From positions 1 to 50,954 of the forward strand of contig JAFGLU010000013.1 of the NCBI GenBank assembly GCA_016927865.1: DNA of 50,954 bases. Reading direction: 5' to 3'. The DNA is from Anaerolineaceae bacterium. GTDB taxonomy: Bacteria; Chloroflexota; Anaerolineae; Anaerolineales; Anaerolineaceae. The position numbers and the translations under genes are program-made. This document shows positions 1-8,928 of the stretch, one piece after another. The first letter of the stretch is position 1. Every line of letters begins with the position of its first letter. The notes under the pieces were generated by a model, which was not told the origin of the DNA, made no database searches, and worked only from the letters and a program-made list of their open reading frames with translations.

Positions 1-2
1 AG

Positions 3-68
3 TCCGCTCGCTCAAAGCTGAATTCCCACTATACTGCTGTCCACGAGGACAACAAGAAATTCAAGTAA
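3..68 (+). CDS. possible 3' end of a gene cut by the window edge
   Basis: Frame 3 is open from the window edge to a TAA at 66-68 and would end in HEDNKKFK. The sequence after it turns AT-rich, as an intergenic region would. Only 21 residues are visible, so no function can be given and the frame may be fortuitous; frame 2 is also open, to 137. Confidence 0.25.
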   Translation, partial: SARSKLNSHYTAVHEDNKKFK

Positions 69-124
69 ACTTAGTTTCCGATGTACTTACCCTATTATTT
101 AATCTTTTTATTATTTTTCTTGGA

Positions 125-130
125 TATAAT
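125..130 (+). promoter_or_regulatory. -10 box of the lipoprotein gene at 149
   Basis: A perfect TATAAT lies in an AT-rich stretch, 18 nt before the ATG. A purine-rich ribosome-binding site (GAAGAGGAA) sits between it and the start. No clear -35 hexamer is visible. Confidence 0.55.
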
Positions 131-148
131 TACACCTGAAGAGGAACA

Positions 149-1009
149 ATGAAGATCAATTTTATGAGAATATCCCCCTTCGTGCTTCTGGCTGCAATGC
201 TGGTTCTGTCAGCTTGCAACCTCCCCACCACCTCCGAACCATCCCCCACTGCCGACTTAGTTGGCACTGAAGTCAGCCGATTACTCACCGAGCAACCTGT
301 GGAACAACTCCCCGGTCCGGGCGACACCCCCGTGCCCATACCCTCTTCCACCACGGCCCCCGACAACACGCCTGAGCCCACACTGCCGCCCACCCCCGAA
401 CCCTCTTTCACACCCACCACCAACCCCGGCGACCCCCGCCAGGTCTATGGCGAACCCTCCTGGAACGACAGCCTGAGCAGTGACAATAATTTCTGGAAGG
501 ATGAAAACGACCACACCAAAATCGCTTCTGGCGACGGAGTCCTCTTATTGACTGGCAAGACCACGGATGGCTGGCACGGCTGGTCTCTGACTTATGCGCA
601 AAGCCCCACCAACTTCTACCTTGAGGGAAACTTCCGCACCCAAACCTGCGCCGGCAATGACCTCTACGGTCTAGTTTTCCGCGCCGGCAAAGAAAGCTCG
701 GGATATTTCTACGGCTTCACCTGCGATGGGGAATACAGAGTACGCGCCATCGACTTTAACAACGATCTCAATTCTGAGTTAGTTGAACTCAAATCCTCCC
801 CGTCGATTCTATCAGGGTCTAATCAAGCCAACCGTATTGGCGTCCTTGCCCAGGGCAACAAATTCACACTTTACGCCAATGGAGTCTTGCTCGAAGAAAT
901 CACCGACGGGACTTTCACCTCTGGCTACATCGGCGCCTTTGTGGCTGCCAACAGCACCCCCAATTTCACCGTCGAACTGGATGAAATAAGTCTTTGGAAC
1001 CTACCCTAG
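149..1009 (+). CDS. secreted lipoprotein with Pro/Thr linker and LamG/DUF1080-like domain
   Basis: A 286-aa surface lipoprotein. The N-terminus is a type II signal peptide (Lys, Arg, hydrophobic core, lipobox LSAC with Cys at about 23). A low-complexity Pro/Thr/Glu linker (about residues 25-95) follows, typical of monoderm Chloroflexota envelope proteins. The last 190 residues look like an all-beta concanavalin-type sheet (WNDSLSS, FYLEGNFRT, YGFTCDGEYRV, ELDEISLW), as in LamG or 3-keto-disaccharide-hydrolase-like (DUF1080) domains. Such domains often bind sugars, but no catalytic residues can be assigned, so binding is only a guess. The ATG at 149 has a good ribosome-binding site 6 nt upstream. 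The next gene begins 12 nt after the stop. Confidence 0.7.
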   Translation: MKINFMRISPFVLLAAMLVLSACNLPTTSEPSPTADLVGTEVSRLLTEQPVEQLPGPGDTPVPIPSSTTAPDNTPEPTLPPTPEPSFTPTTNPGDPRQVYGEPSWNDSLSSDNNFWKDENDHTKIASGDGVLLLTGKTTDGWHGWSLTYAQSPTNFYLEGNFRTQTCAGNDLYGLVFRAGKESSGYFYGFTCDGEYRVRAIDFNNDLNSELVELKSSPSILSGSNQANRIGVLAQGNKFTLYANGVLLEEITDGTFTSGYIGAFVAANSTPNFTVELDEISLWNLP

Positions 1010-1020
1010 GAACACATACG

Positions 1021-1596
1021 ATGACCAACACCCCCGCCCAAACCGCGCAACAGCGCGCCGCCGAGATCGCCAGATCGATCATTCAAAAGAGCCCGGTTTA
1101 CTTGGACACCGAGACGACCGGCTTGAACAGCACAGACGAAATCATCGAAATCTCCATCATCGATTCGGACGGCACACCCCTCGTCGAAACGCTGGTCAAA
1201 CCCAGCCGCCCCATTCCAGCCGAAGCTACCGCCATTCACGGCATCACCAACGAAGAAGTAGCCACTGCGCGCTCGTGGCCTGTTGTTTGGCCGCAGGTTC
1301 GCGGGGCCTTGTTTGGACGCATGGTGGTCATCTACAACTCAGATTACGACCTGCGTTTAATGGCCCAATCTCACGCTCGCTATAACTTACCCTGGAAAGA
1401 ACGCCTCAACACCTTCGATCTACTCAAACTCTACGCAGAATACCGCGGCGAGTGGGATCCCCGCCGCCGCGCCTATAAATACCAATCACTGGCTGCCGCT
1501 GGTCGCCAGTGCAATATTAGCCTGCCTAATGCACACCGTTCCACAGCCGACACGCTTCTCACCCGAGCCTTGCTCCACTACATGGCAGGTTTATAA
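1021..1596 (+). CDS. DnaQ-like DEDDh 3'-5' exonuclease
   Basis: A 191-aa stand-alone exonuclease of the RNase T/DnaQ fold. Exo I is YLDTETTGL (catalytic Asp and Glu). The [10 protein letters not shown] stretch and YNSDYDLRL (Exo II Asp) follow, and the C-terminal [10 protein letters not shown] supplies the His and last Asp of the DEDDh set. Family members proofread DNA or trim RNA; the isolated domain does not say which. The ATG at 1021 is preferred over an in-frame ATG at 994, which lies inside the upstream lipoprotein gene. Spacing suggests co-transcription with that gene, but no functional link is evident. The dinG-like gene at 14.7 kb carries a second, diverged copy of the same fold. Confidence 0.8.
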   Translation: MTNTPAQTAQQRAAEIARSIIQKSPVYLDTETTGLNSTDEIIEISIIDSDGTPLVETLVKPSRPIPAEATAIHGITNEEVATARSWPVVWPQVRGALFGRMVVIYNSDYDLRLMAQSHARYNLPWKERLNTFDLLKLYAEYRGEWDPRRRAYKYQSLAAAGRQCNISLPNAHRSTADTLLTRALLHYMAGL

Positions 1597-1657
1597 CCGG
1601 TCAGTAGATCTGTTTCGTTACGCGAATCTTCTGCCGGCCCTTTTTAGAGGTAATCTT

Positions 1658-2593
1658 ATGCGGTACAAAGTCCCCCCAATCCCTTCCTCGGAAATCACCC
1701 CCGAGCACGTCTACCTATCGCGCCGCAAATTCATGCGCGAAGCGCTGGTTCTTGCCGCGGGCTCAGCCCTGGCCGCCTGCGCACCCACCCCCAACGACAC
1801 TCCTAACAGCACACCCGGTCAAGAACCAACCCTTTTGCCCGATACGCCCAACGATTTCGAGCAAATCACCAACTACAACAACTTCTACGAATTCACCACC
1901 GATAAAGATCGCGTTGCCATCCTATCCACCGCATTCGTTACTTCGCCCTGGCAGGTGTCCGTAGAAGGGATGGTCAACAAACCCGGCATCTACGACATTG
2001 ACGCCATTCGCAGTCAATTCGCCCAAGAGGAGCGTGTTTACCGCATGCGTTGTGTCGAGGGCTGGTCAATGGTCATTCCCTGGAACGGTTTCGCCCTCAA
2101 CCAGTTACTAAAAGTGGTTGAACCCACCTCCGATGCGAAGTATGTCCGTTTCACCACGCTCTATGACCCCCAGCAAATGCCCGGACAAAAATCCAGCTAT
2201 TTTGCCTGGCCCTATGTGGAAGGTCTGCGCCTGGACGAAGCCATGCACGATCTGACCCTCATGGCCACCGGCCTCTATGGAAAAGACTTGCTGCCCCAAA
2301 ACGGCGCCCCCTTGCGCTTGGTGGTTCCTTGGAAATACGGCTTCAAGAGCATCAAGTCCATTGTCAAAATCGAGCTCACCGACCAGATGCCGGTGTCCTT
2401 ATGGATGGACGCCGCCCCCAATGAGTATGGCTTCTACGCAAACGTAAACCCCGATGTATCACACCCGCGCTGGTCACAGGCCAGTGAGCGCCGCATCGGC
2501 GAATCTGGCCGCCGTCCAACTCTCTTTATGAACGGCTACGCCGACGAAGTCGCCGGCTTGTATACCGGCATGGATCTCGCCAAGAATTATTAG
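1658..2593 (+). CDS. msrP: MsrP/YedY-like sulfite-oxidase-family molybdoenzyme, Tat-exported, putative lipoprotein
   Basis: A 311-aa member of the oxidoreductase molybdopterin-binding family (YedY/MsrP). MsrP repairs methionine sulfoxide in exported proteins using a Mo-molybdopterin cofactor. The N-terminus has a twin-arginine motif (SRRKFM), as expected for an enzyme exported folded with its cofactor, followed by a hydrophobic segment ending in LAAC. The predicted molybdenum ligand is Cys132 in [18 protein letters not shown], near the C-terminal half, is a family hallmark. The start is set at 1658 because AGAGG lies 7 nt upstream; an in-frame ATG at 1529 lies inside the exonuclease gene. No msrQ heme-membrane partner is adjacent. 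Molybdopterin genes moaC and moaDE lie 8 kb away. Confidence 0.8.
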   Translation: MRYKVPPIPSSEITPEHVYLSRRKFMREALVLAAGSALAACAPTPNDTPNSTPGQEPTLLPDTPNDFEQITNYNNFYEFTTDKDRVAILSTAFVTSPWQVSVEGMVNKPGIYDIDAIRSQFAQEERVYRMRCVEGWSMVIPWNGFALNQLLKVVEPTSDAKYVRFTTLYDPQQMPGQKSSYFAWPYVEGLRLDEAMHDLTLMATGLYGKDLLPQNGAPLRLVVPWKYGFKSIKSIVKIELTDQMPVSLWMDAAPNEYGFYANVNPDVSHPRWSQASERRIGESGRRPTLFMNGYADEVAGLYTGMDLAKNY

Positions 2594-2604
2594 AGGCGCT
2601 ATAG

Positions 2605-2715
2605 TTACACAGCCAGAAGTGGAAGAAACGCGAATTTGATGTGCTTGAGGGGCACTTCTCGTCCCTCAAGCACATCAAATTCGCGCAGTTGCAAACATTA
2701 TCCTACTCATATCCC
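2605..2715. repeat. palindromic intergenic repeat, copy A
   Basis: A perfect 23-bp inverted repeat (2629-2651 and 2663-2685, loop 11 nt, core GCGAATTTGATGTGCTTGAG). The left flank GTTACACAGCCAGAAGTGG matches the outer arms of copies C and E. It lies between the msrP stop and the rpsF promoter and could also terminate msrP transcription. Confidence 0.6.
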
Positions 2716-2723
2716 GCCGCATG

Positions 2724-2732
2724 TGGTAAAAT
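2724..2732 (+). promoter_or_regulatory. extended -10 promoter of the rpsF operon
   Basis: TGGTAAAAT fits an extended -10 (TGn plus TAAAAT). No good -35 is visible. It leaves a leader of about 80 nt before rpsF, long enough for ribosomal-protein autoregulation, although I see no defined structure. Confidence 0.4.
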
Positions 2733-2819
2733 TTTAGCTTGTTGTACCCGTTGTTACTTTCCGCCTCAAGGCGCCCACGGCGACCAAAGAGTGCAATCCC
2801 AAGGAAAGGAGGTTTCCAC

Positions 2820-3101
2820 ATGCGTAACTACGAGGTTATTTTTATCATCCATCCTGACCAGGATGAAGCTGGCGTTGAAAGCTTAATCGAGAAGGTCAAG
2901 GGTTGGATCACCGGCGCCGAAGGCACCGTTGATATCGCCGAGTTGTGGGGCAAGCGCCGTCTGGCCTACCCCATCAACAAGCAGCGCGAAGGCCAGTATG
3001 TTTATATGACCGTCGCGTTCCCCGCTTCGTTCAGCACGGAACTCGACCGCAATATGCGGTTGACCGAGCCGATCATGCGCTATATGATTACTGCCAAGTA
3101 A
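2820..3101 (+). CDS. rpsF: 30S ribosomal protein S6
   Basis: A 93-aa S6, which pairs with S18 on the platform of the 30S subunit. It starts MRNYEVIFIIHPD and contains the family core GKRRLAYPINKQREGQYV. The ATG at 2820 has a strong AAGGAAAGGAGG site; an in-frame ATG at 2739 would start upstream of this site. It is the first gene of the classic rpsF-ssb-rpsR operon. Confidence 0.95.
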   Translation: MRNYEVIFIIHPDQDEAGVESLIEKVKGWITGAEGTVDIAELWGKRRLAYPINKQREGQYVYMTVAFPASFSTELDRNMRLTEPIMRYMITAK

Positions 3102-3152
3102 TATGTTGGCAAGATCGTCAAAGAGAATTAGCGGATCTAAAGGAGCTAGCTC

Positions 3153-3563
3153 ATGAGCCGGGGTTTGAACAAAGTTATGATTATCGGCCATCTTGGCCGC
3201 GACCCAGAAATGCGGTACACCCCCTCCGGCAAACCGGTCACAACCTTTACGGTTGCTACCAGTCGCAGTTGGAATTCCGCCGATGGCGAGCGTCACACCG
3301 AAACCGAATGGTTCAACATTGTCACCTGGGGCAACCTGGCTGAAATCTGCAAGCAATACCTGGTCAAGGGCCAGCAGGTTTACATCGAAGGCCGCCTTCA
3401 AACTCGCCGGTGGGAAGATAGCGAAGGTGTCAAACATATCAGCGTCGAGATCGTCGCCACTGAAATGATGATGCTCAACGACCGCCGCGACTCCACCGCC
3501 GCTCAAAATGCCGATCTCGCTCTCTCTGAAGACGAACAACCCGAAGACGATTACCCTTTCTAA
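3153..3563 (+). CDS. ssb: single-stranded DNA-binding protein
   Basis: A 136-aa SSB. The OB fold spans about residues 1-105 (NKVMIIGHLGRDPEMRYTPSG, TEWFNIVTWG, VYIEGRLQTRRW). A short acidic tail ends EDDYPF, the usual C-terminal peptide that docks repair and replication partners. The tail is shorter and less Gln/Gly-rich than in enterobacterial SSB. It has a clear AAAGGAG ribosome-binding site and lies between rpsF and rpsR. Confidence 0.96.
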   Translation: MSRGLNKVMIIGHLGRDPEMRYTPSGKPVTTFTVATSRSWNSADGERHTETEWFNIVTWGNLAEICKQYLVKGQQVYIEGRLQTRRWEDSEGVKHISVEIVATEMMMLNDRRDSTAAQNADLALSEDEQPEDDYPF

Positions 3564-3581
3564 AACGTTGGAGAAAGACCG

Positions 3582-3854
3582 ATGAACGATGAACACTCGA
3601 TGGATAATGAGCAGCCGACCATGCGGCGTTATGTCGCCCGGCCGAAATTCTGCCAGTTCTGTGTCGACAAGAACGCTGAAATCGATTACAAAATGGTAGA
3701 TATGCTGCGCCGCTATGTAACCGAAGAGGGCAAAATCCGCCCTCGCCGCCAAACAGGCACATGTGCCAAGCACCAACGCCAAATCGCCGCCGCCGTCAAA
3801 CGCGCCCGGCAATTAGCCCTTCTGCCCTATATCGGCGGAACCGACTGGGATTAA
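3582..3854 (+). CDS. rpsR: 30S ribosomal protein S18
   Basis: A 90-aa S18 with the family signature ([35 protein letters not shown]). Cys residues in KFCQFC and TGTCAKH indicate a zinc-binding (C+) form. The first 15 acidic residues are a lineage-specific extension; a start further in is possible. The operon ends here with a terminator; rplI, which often follows, is absent. Confidence 0.94.
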   Translation: MNDEHSMDNEQPTMRRYVARPKFCQFCVDKNAEIDYKMVDMLRRYVTEEGKIRPRRQTGTCAKHQRQIAAAVKRARQLALLPYIGGTDWD

Positions 3855-3873
3855 TTCCCCGAGAACTCTCAGC

Positions 3874-3910
3874 GGGGGCAACGGGCGCCCGTTGCCCCCT
3901 TATTTTATTA
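3874..3910 (+). terminator. terminator of the rpsF-ssb-rpsR operon
   Basis: A 13-bp perfect GC-rich inverted repeat (3874-3886 and 3887-3899) is followed by a T-rich run, as expected for an intrinsic terminator. Its presence argues against the in-frame start at 3892 for the next gene. Confidence 0.7.
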
Positions 3911-3927
3911 TGTCCCGAGGTCGTCCT

Positions 3928-5247
3928 ATGGCAAAAACGCCAACCCCAAAAATCACCACCAAAAAACATATGGCCCGTCTTGAGCGCGAGCGCATCATGC
4001 GCCGGCGTGTGCTCTTCGCGGTCATTGGTCTTGTCATGGTGGTCCTCGCCCTCATTGTTTACGGAATCCTTGACCAGACGGTCTTCCGGATGAACAAAAC
4101 CGTAGCGAAAATTGGCGATCAGAAGGTCTCTCTAGGCGAATACCAGGATGAAGTTCGCTTCACCCGCTTCGTTTACATCGACCAGCTCAAAAGTATGGCT
4201 TCCAACTCCTTCTATCTTCAATTCTTTGGAGATTACTATCAACAAATCCAGAACAAACTGCAAAGCCCCACCACGTTGGGAAATGATGTTTTGGATAACC
4301 TTATCGACGACGAAATCATCGCGATGGAAGCCAAAGCTCGCGGCCTTACCGTGACTGACGAAGAAGTAGAATTAAAGAAACAGGAATACTTCGCCTTCTA
4401 TAAGAACGGCACACCCACTCCTGCGCCTACGGTTGCCATCTACGCCACCGCCACCTTAAATCCCACTCAGGAAATCTGGCTGCCTCCCACTGTCACGCCG
4501 ACAATTACAGCTACGTTAGACCCCAACACACCGACGGTAACACCCACTGCCACCGCCGCCCCCACAGCTACCCCAGACGCGAACGCCACGCCTACCATTA
4601 CCCCAACCTCCGGTCCCACGATGACGCCTTTCCCCACGGCGACGCCGTACACCGAGGAAGGCTATCAGGGTGTTTTGACGGAGTATCTGTCTGACTTGAA
4701 AGGCGTTCAATACAGCGAAGCTCAGTTCACTAGCTACTTCTATCGCCAGATTCTCCGTGAGAAGGTATTAGCTGCTGTGACTGCCGATGTTGCTCGCGAT
4801 TCCGAGTACGTCTGGGCACGCCACATTCTGGTCGCTTCGGCCGAAGAAGCCCAGGCTGTTTTAGACCGTCTCGCCGATGGTGAAGAATGGCTGAAACTTG
4901 CTTCTACATTGTCCACAGATTACTCGAATAAGGATCAGGGCGGCGATTTGGGTTGGTTCACCAAAGGCGCAATGGTTGCGGAGTTCGAGGACGCAGCCTT
5001 TGCCCTGGAAATCGGCGAGGTCAGCCAGCCAGTGCAAACATCCTTTGGCTATCACATCATTCAATTGTTGGGCCGCGAAACCCGCCCGGCAACCGATACT
5101 GAATACCAAAACAAACAAAACACAGCCTTCAGCGAATGGCTGACCGAAAAGCGCACCGAGTTAAGCGTCGAAACGTTCGATGATGTTTGGATGTCCAACA
5201 CACCCACCGATCCCGAACTTCCTGCCGAACTCATCATGACGGAATAA
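3928..5247 (+). CDS. membrane-anchored parvulin-type peptidyl-prolyl isomerase (SurA/PrsA-like)
   Basis: A 439-aa foldase likely acting outside the membrane. Residues 1-27 are basic and cytoplasmic, 28-48 form a transmembrane anchor, and 50-160 are a SurA_N-like helical region (VSLGEYQDEVRF, LIDDEIIAMEAKARGL). Residues about 161-240 are a Thr/Pro low-complexity linker, and about 293-395 a rotamase PPIC domain (ARHILVASAEEAQAVLDRL, DLGWFTKGAMVAEFEDAAF, QTSFGYHIIQLLGRE). The linker splits the chaperone part from the isomerase. The start at 3928 has GAGG 7 nt upstream; earlier in-frame ATGs overlap the terminator. A bidirectional terminator follows the stop. Confidence 0.85.
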   Translation: MAKTPTPKITTKKHMARLERERIMRRRVLFAVIGLVMVVLALIVYGILDQTVFRMNKTVAKIGDQKVSLGEYQDEVRFTRFVYIDQLKSMASNSFYLQFFGDYYQQIQNKLQSPTTLGNDVLDNLIDDEIIAMEAKARGLTVTDEEVELKKQEYFAFYKNGTPTPAPTVAIYATATLNPTQEIWLPPTVTPTITATLDPNTPTVTPTATAAPTATPDANATPTITPTSGPTMTPFPTATPYTEEGYQGVLTEYLSDLKGVQYSEAQFTSYFYRQILREKVLAAVTADVARDSEYVWARHILVASAEEAQAVLDRLADGEEWLKLASTLSTDYSNKDQGGDLGWFTKGAMVAEFEDAAFALEIGEVSQPVQTSFGYHIIQLLGRETRPATDTEYQNKQNTAFSEWLTEKRTELSVETFDDVWMSNTPTDPELPAELIMTE

Positions 5248-5266
5248 ATTTCCGGAAGCTAAAAAG

Positions 5267-5307
5267 AATCAAAAAGGGTCGATGCAAAGCACCGACCCTT
5301 TTTGATT
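5267..5307. terminator. bidirectional terminator between the PPIase and smc genes
   Basis: A perfect 15-bp inverted repeat (5267-5281 and 5293-5307) has AAAAA on the left arm and TTTTT on the right, so it works on both strands. It separates two convergent genes. Confidence 0.8.
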
Positions 5308-5321
5308 TAACTCAGTAGGAT

Positions 5322-8300
5322 TTACTTAACCATATCCTCGCTTAGTTCGTCCAACCGCAGGCTGATCATCTGGCTGGCCGAATCGCGCCCCATGGTAATC
5401 CCATAAATCACGTCCGCCGCCTGCACTGTGTTGCGATTGTGCGTCACCAGAATAAATTGCGTCTTTTGGGTCAGTTCCACCAGCAAATCGCGGAAGCGTC
5501 CCACGTTAGCCTCGTCCAGCATTGCGTCCACCTCGTCCATGACGCAAAACGGCGTAGGCGAAACGCGCAATAGCGAGAAGATCAGCGCCACTGCGGTCAA
5601 GCTGCGCTCGCCGCCCGAGAGCAGCGAAAGCCCCTGGTCGCGCCGCCCCGGCAGACGCGCCTCAATATCGATTCCCAAATCATCAGGATTCTCAGAATCA
5701 TTCAAGATCAGGCGAGCCGAACCGCCCCCGAATAAACGAGTAAACAAGCCCTTAAATTCATGCGCCACCGCGTCAAAAGTCTTACGGAACTCCCGGCGCA
5801 TAAGCTCATCCAATTCACTAATCACCTGTCGCAAATCGGAATCTGCTTTCTTCAAATCCGCTACCTGGGTAGTTAGGAATTCAAAGCGTTCTTTCACCGA
5901 TCGGTACTCGGTCTGCACCTCAGGATTAATTAACCCCATCCGGCGCAGCATTCCTCGCTGGCGTTGAATGCTATCTTCAATCTCAGCCGGCAGCTCCTCC
6001 AGGCTCGGAAACTGTTCCACCATTCCTTCCCACGGCAAAGGGGTCTGCCCAACGACATCCGGGTTGTATTCTAGCGCCACCAGGCCAAAATCCTCTTCAA
6101 TCTTCCGGCGCAGCGAATCCAGACTCTCGCGATGGCGGCTCAGTTCCAACTGCGCCTGAGTAGCGTGCCGTTCTGCCACCGTAACGGCTTGCTGAGCAGC
6201 CAACATGTTCTCTTGGGCCTGGTTATTTTGCTCTTCAAGGGCAATCAAACGCGCCTCAGCCGGCTCGATCTTCACCCGCAGCGCCTTGATCTGCTCGTTC
6301 AGTTCGCTTTCCTGCGCCAGCGCTTGGCTGCGTTCGCCTTCCAGCCGTCCCAAACCTGCTTCAGCTTCTCTCAAGCGTTCTTGCAGTGCTTCTGTCTGCC
6401 GTTTTGCCGCATTCATGCTCTCGGCATGTTCCAACTGCCGCCGGTCGGCTTCCTTAACCGCTCTCCCCGCCACCGCCTGGGTAGTATTCCAGTGCAGCAC
6501 CTCAGATTGCAGTTCATCCAGCGGCATTCCTGCCATCTGCCGGTTCAACTCGCGAATTTGCTCGTTCAACTCGCTAATCTTCGCGCTGTTCTTTTCCATC
6601 TCTTGCCGGGCCAACCCAGATTCCTGTTCTGCTTTCACAATTTGGGCTTCTAAGCTGGCTTTCTGCCTGGATTGGAATTCGTGCTTCTGGCGGGCTTGCT
6701 CTACCTCAAGGACAGCCTGCTGGCGGCTTTGATTTGCTCGGGTCACAGCTTGAGCAGCCTGCCGAACAGCGCTCTCCAAATCTTTCTCCGCAGCCTTCAG
6801 CCGATCACTTTCCGCTTGCATCTCCCGGCGCTTTTCTTCCGTGGCCTTCAACCTATCAACCGCCAACTGCAACGTTTCTTGCAGTTCCTGGCGCCGGCGC
6901 GTGCGCCCCACCAGCCCCGCCTTTTGATCCTGCCCGGCAATCACAATCCCGCTGCCCAGGAAGACTTCACCTTGCAGCGTGACCACCCGCGCCCACATCG
7001 GCAGGTCTTTCACCATGCGCCGTGCCGCCTGGCGGTTCTGCGCCACCAGCACCGGTCCCAACAGGAGCTTCACAGCCGCGCTCAATTCCGCGCTGCCTTT
7101 CACCAAATCCGCTGCCACCCCCACGCACTCCGGGTCAGCTTGTGCCTTCAGCAGTTCAGCCGGGCGTACCATCTCGGCAGGCAACAGCACCGCCCGGCCC
7201 TTATCGCCCTTTGAAAGAACTTCCAGCGCGCTGTCCAGGTCGGTACCCGGGTCCAGCAGCACGCTGTCCGCATATTCGCCCAGTGCCGCCGCCACCGCCG
7301 CCTCCAGCTCCGCTGGGACCACCAGCGCGCTGGTAAGAGTGCGGTAGGAACCTTTCAACCGCCCCGAGCGCGCCTCCTGGATCAAGAAGCGGGCCCCCTC
7401 GGCCAATCCGCTCATCGAGCGTTCAGCCTGCTCCAACACATCTAACTGTGCCGCAACCCTGGATCGTTCGCCCTCCAAACGGGCGTGATCCTCTTGTAGT
7501 TTTCGACGCTGCTCCTCAAGCGCCGCAGCTTTCTGCCGGTGCGCTTGCAGATCCGCCTCGGCTTTCTTGTGCTCCGCTTCAGCCTGCTCGAAGTTCTTTT
7601 CCCAGCTCGCCAGCCGCCCTTGTGCTCGCTGCAAATCTTCCCCTTCGCGCTGGATCGCCTGCATCAAACCTTGTTGGTTCGAGCGCAGGTTCTCCAGCCG
7701 GTTTGCCAGTTCACTCAAATGCGCTTTCAACTGCACCTGCCGGGTCTCGTCATTGACCAATAATCTGCGCGTTTCCCGCTGTTTATTTTCTAGCTGAATG
7801 CGTTCTTTCTGACGCGCCTCCAAAGCGGCCCTCGCCGCAGTCATGCGTTCCTGCGCCTCGTCCAACTCCGCTTGCAGCCGGTCGCGCTCTTCTTCAAGGT
7901 CCGCCAGCCGGTCTGCCCGCGCCCTCTGCTCTTCCTCCAGCCGGGCCAGGTCACTGCGCGTGCTGTTTTGCTGGTTTGCCAGTGCGCGTTGTCGCTCTTC
8001 CATCACCGCCAGCGCTTTGTTCACCTGCTCGCTGCGCGTATGGATCTCTGCCGATTGCCGGTGCCATTCGTTCAATTCTCCCCGCAGCGCATGTACCTGC
8101 CCACGGACGCCGGTTAGTTCTTCCTCCACCCCCGCCTGCCGCTCGCGCGTTTGCAGCAAGCGCTCCTCTTGTGATCGCACAACCTCGCGGGTATGCAGCA
8201 AATCTTGCTGCGTCCGGTGCCAGTGATACCCGTACCAATCCCGCAGTAGCACTTTCAGGTCGGCTTTCACCTGCTCATACTCCATAGCCCGTTTGGCTTG

Positions 8301-8924
8301 CCGCTCCAGACTGTGCAGGCGAGGCTCCAGTTCGGTCAAAATGTCCAGCACTCTTTCCAGGTTGCGCCGGGTGCTGTCCAGGCGGTTAATCGCTTCTTCG
8401 CGCCGCGCGCGATACAGGCCAATTCCAGCCGCCTCTTCAAAAAACTTGCGCCGCTCTTCCGGCTTAAGCGACAAAGCCGCGTCCACCAGGCCCTGCCCAA
8501 TGATCGTGTATGTGCGCTCTGCCAACCCCGATTGGGCCAGCAGCTCACTAATCTCCTTCAAGCGCACCTTCTGCCCATTAAGCAGATACTCGTTCTGTCC
8601 ATCCCGGTAAGCCCGCCGGGTAATCGTCACTTCGCTAAAGTCAATCGGCAGCCAGCCGTTCTCGTTGTCAAATGTGATCGTCGCTGAAGCCATTCCCGCT
8701 CGTGGTCGAAACTCCGATCCCGAGAAGATCATGTCTTCGGTCTTGCGCCCTCGCAGCAGGCTGTAGGATTGCTCTCCCAACACCCAGCGCAGCGCATCGG
8801 CCACGTTGGATTTACCCGAGCCATTCGGACCCACAATCGCCGTCACATTGCCAGGGAATTCAAACAATATCTTGCTGGCAAAGGTTTTATAGCCGTGTAA
8901 TTCAAGTGATTTTAACAGCGGCAT
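5322..8924 (-). CDS. smc: chromosome segregation SMC protein
   Basis: A 1200-aa condensin ATPase, usual family length. Walker A GPNGSGKSN is at about residues 33-41. Long heptad-rich coiled coils flank a hinge (about 500-680, GEYADSVLLDPGTDLDSAL to FLGSGIVIAG). The ABC signature LSGGERS starts at about 1102 and the Walker B is FCVMDEVDAML (about 1125-1135). SMC dimers with ScpA and ScpB load on DNA and organise the nucleoid. The ATG is 4 nt after the rnc stop, giving an rnc-smc pair as in many bacteria; here moaC and moaDE lie further upstream. scpA is divergent, 2 kb away. Confidence 0.97.
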   Translation of the reverse strand: MPLLKSLELHGYKTFASKILFEFPGNVTAIVGPNGSGKSNVADALRWVLGEQSYSLLRGRKTEDMIFSGSEFRPRAGMASATITFDNENGWLPIDFSEVTITRRAYRDGQNEYLLNGQKVRLKEISELLAQSGLAERTYTIIGQGLVDAALSLKPEERRKFFEEAAGIGLYRARREEAINRLDSTRRNLERVLDILTELEPRLHSLERQAKRAMEYEQVKADLKVLLRDWYGYHWHRTQQDLLHTREVVRSQEERLLQTRERQAGVEEELTGVRGQVHALRGELNEWHRQSAEIHTRSEQVNKALAVMEERQRALANQQNSTRSDLARLEEEQRARADRLADLEEERDRLQAELDEAQERMTAARAALEARQKERIQLENKQRETRRLLVNDETRQVQLKAHLSELANRLENLRSNQQGLMQAIQREGEDLQRAQGRLASWEKNFEQAEAEHKKAEADLQAHRQKAAALEEQRRKLQEDHARLEGERSRVAAQLDVLEQAERSMSGLAEGARFLIQEARSGRLKGSYRTLTSALVVPAELEAAVAAALGEYADSVLLDPGTDLDSALEVLSKGDKGRAVLLPAEMVRPAELLKAQADPECVGVAADLVKGSAELSAAVKLLLGPVLVAQNRQAARRMVKDLPMWARVVTLQGEVFLGSGIVIAGQDQKAGLVGRTRRRQELQETLQLAVDRLKATEEKRREMQAESDRLKAAEKDLESAVRQAAQAVTRANQSRQQAVLEVEQARQKHEFQSRQKASLEAQIVKAEQESGLARQEMEKNSAKISELNEQIRELNRQMAGMPLDELQSEVLHWNTTQAVAGRAVKEADRRQLEHAESMNAAKRQTEALQERLREAEAGLGRLEGERSQALAQESELNEQIKALRVKIEPAEARLIALEEQNNQAQENMLAAQQAVTVAERHATQAQLELSRHRESLDSLRRKIEEDFGLVALEYNPDVVGQTPLPWEGMVEQFPSLEELPAEIEDSIQRQRGMLRRMGLINPEVQTEYRSVKERFEFLTTQVADLKKADSDLRQVISELDELMRREFRKTFDAVAHEFKGLFTRLFGGGSARLILNDSENPDDLGIDIEARLPGRRDQGLSLLSGGERSLTAVALIFSLLRVSPTPFCVMDEVDAMLDEANVGRFRDLLVELTQKTQFILVTHNRNTVQAADVIYGITMGRDSASQMISLRLDELSEDMVK

Positions 8925-8928
8925 AGAA

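Noticed and set aside
2883-3812. 309-codon minus-strand open frame across rpsF, ssb and rpsR
   Set aside because: Opposite three clearly real genes; no ribosome-binding site or recognisable domain.
4411-4650. Thr/Pro-rich stretch as a frameshift or assembly error in the PPIase gene
   Set aside because: The frame stays open on both sides and the style matches linkers of the lipoproteins in this window.
5428-8926. Many plus-strand open frames opposite smc
   Set aside because: All lie antisense to SMC, whose motifs and full length are clear; translations are Ser/Arg/Pro-rich shadows.
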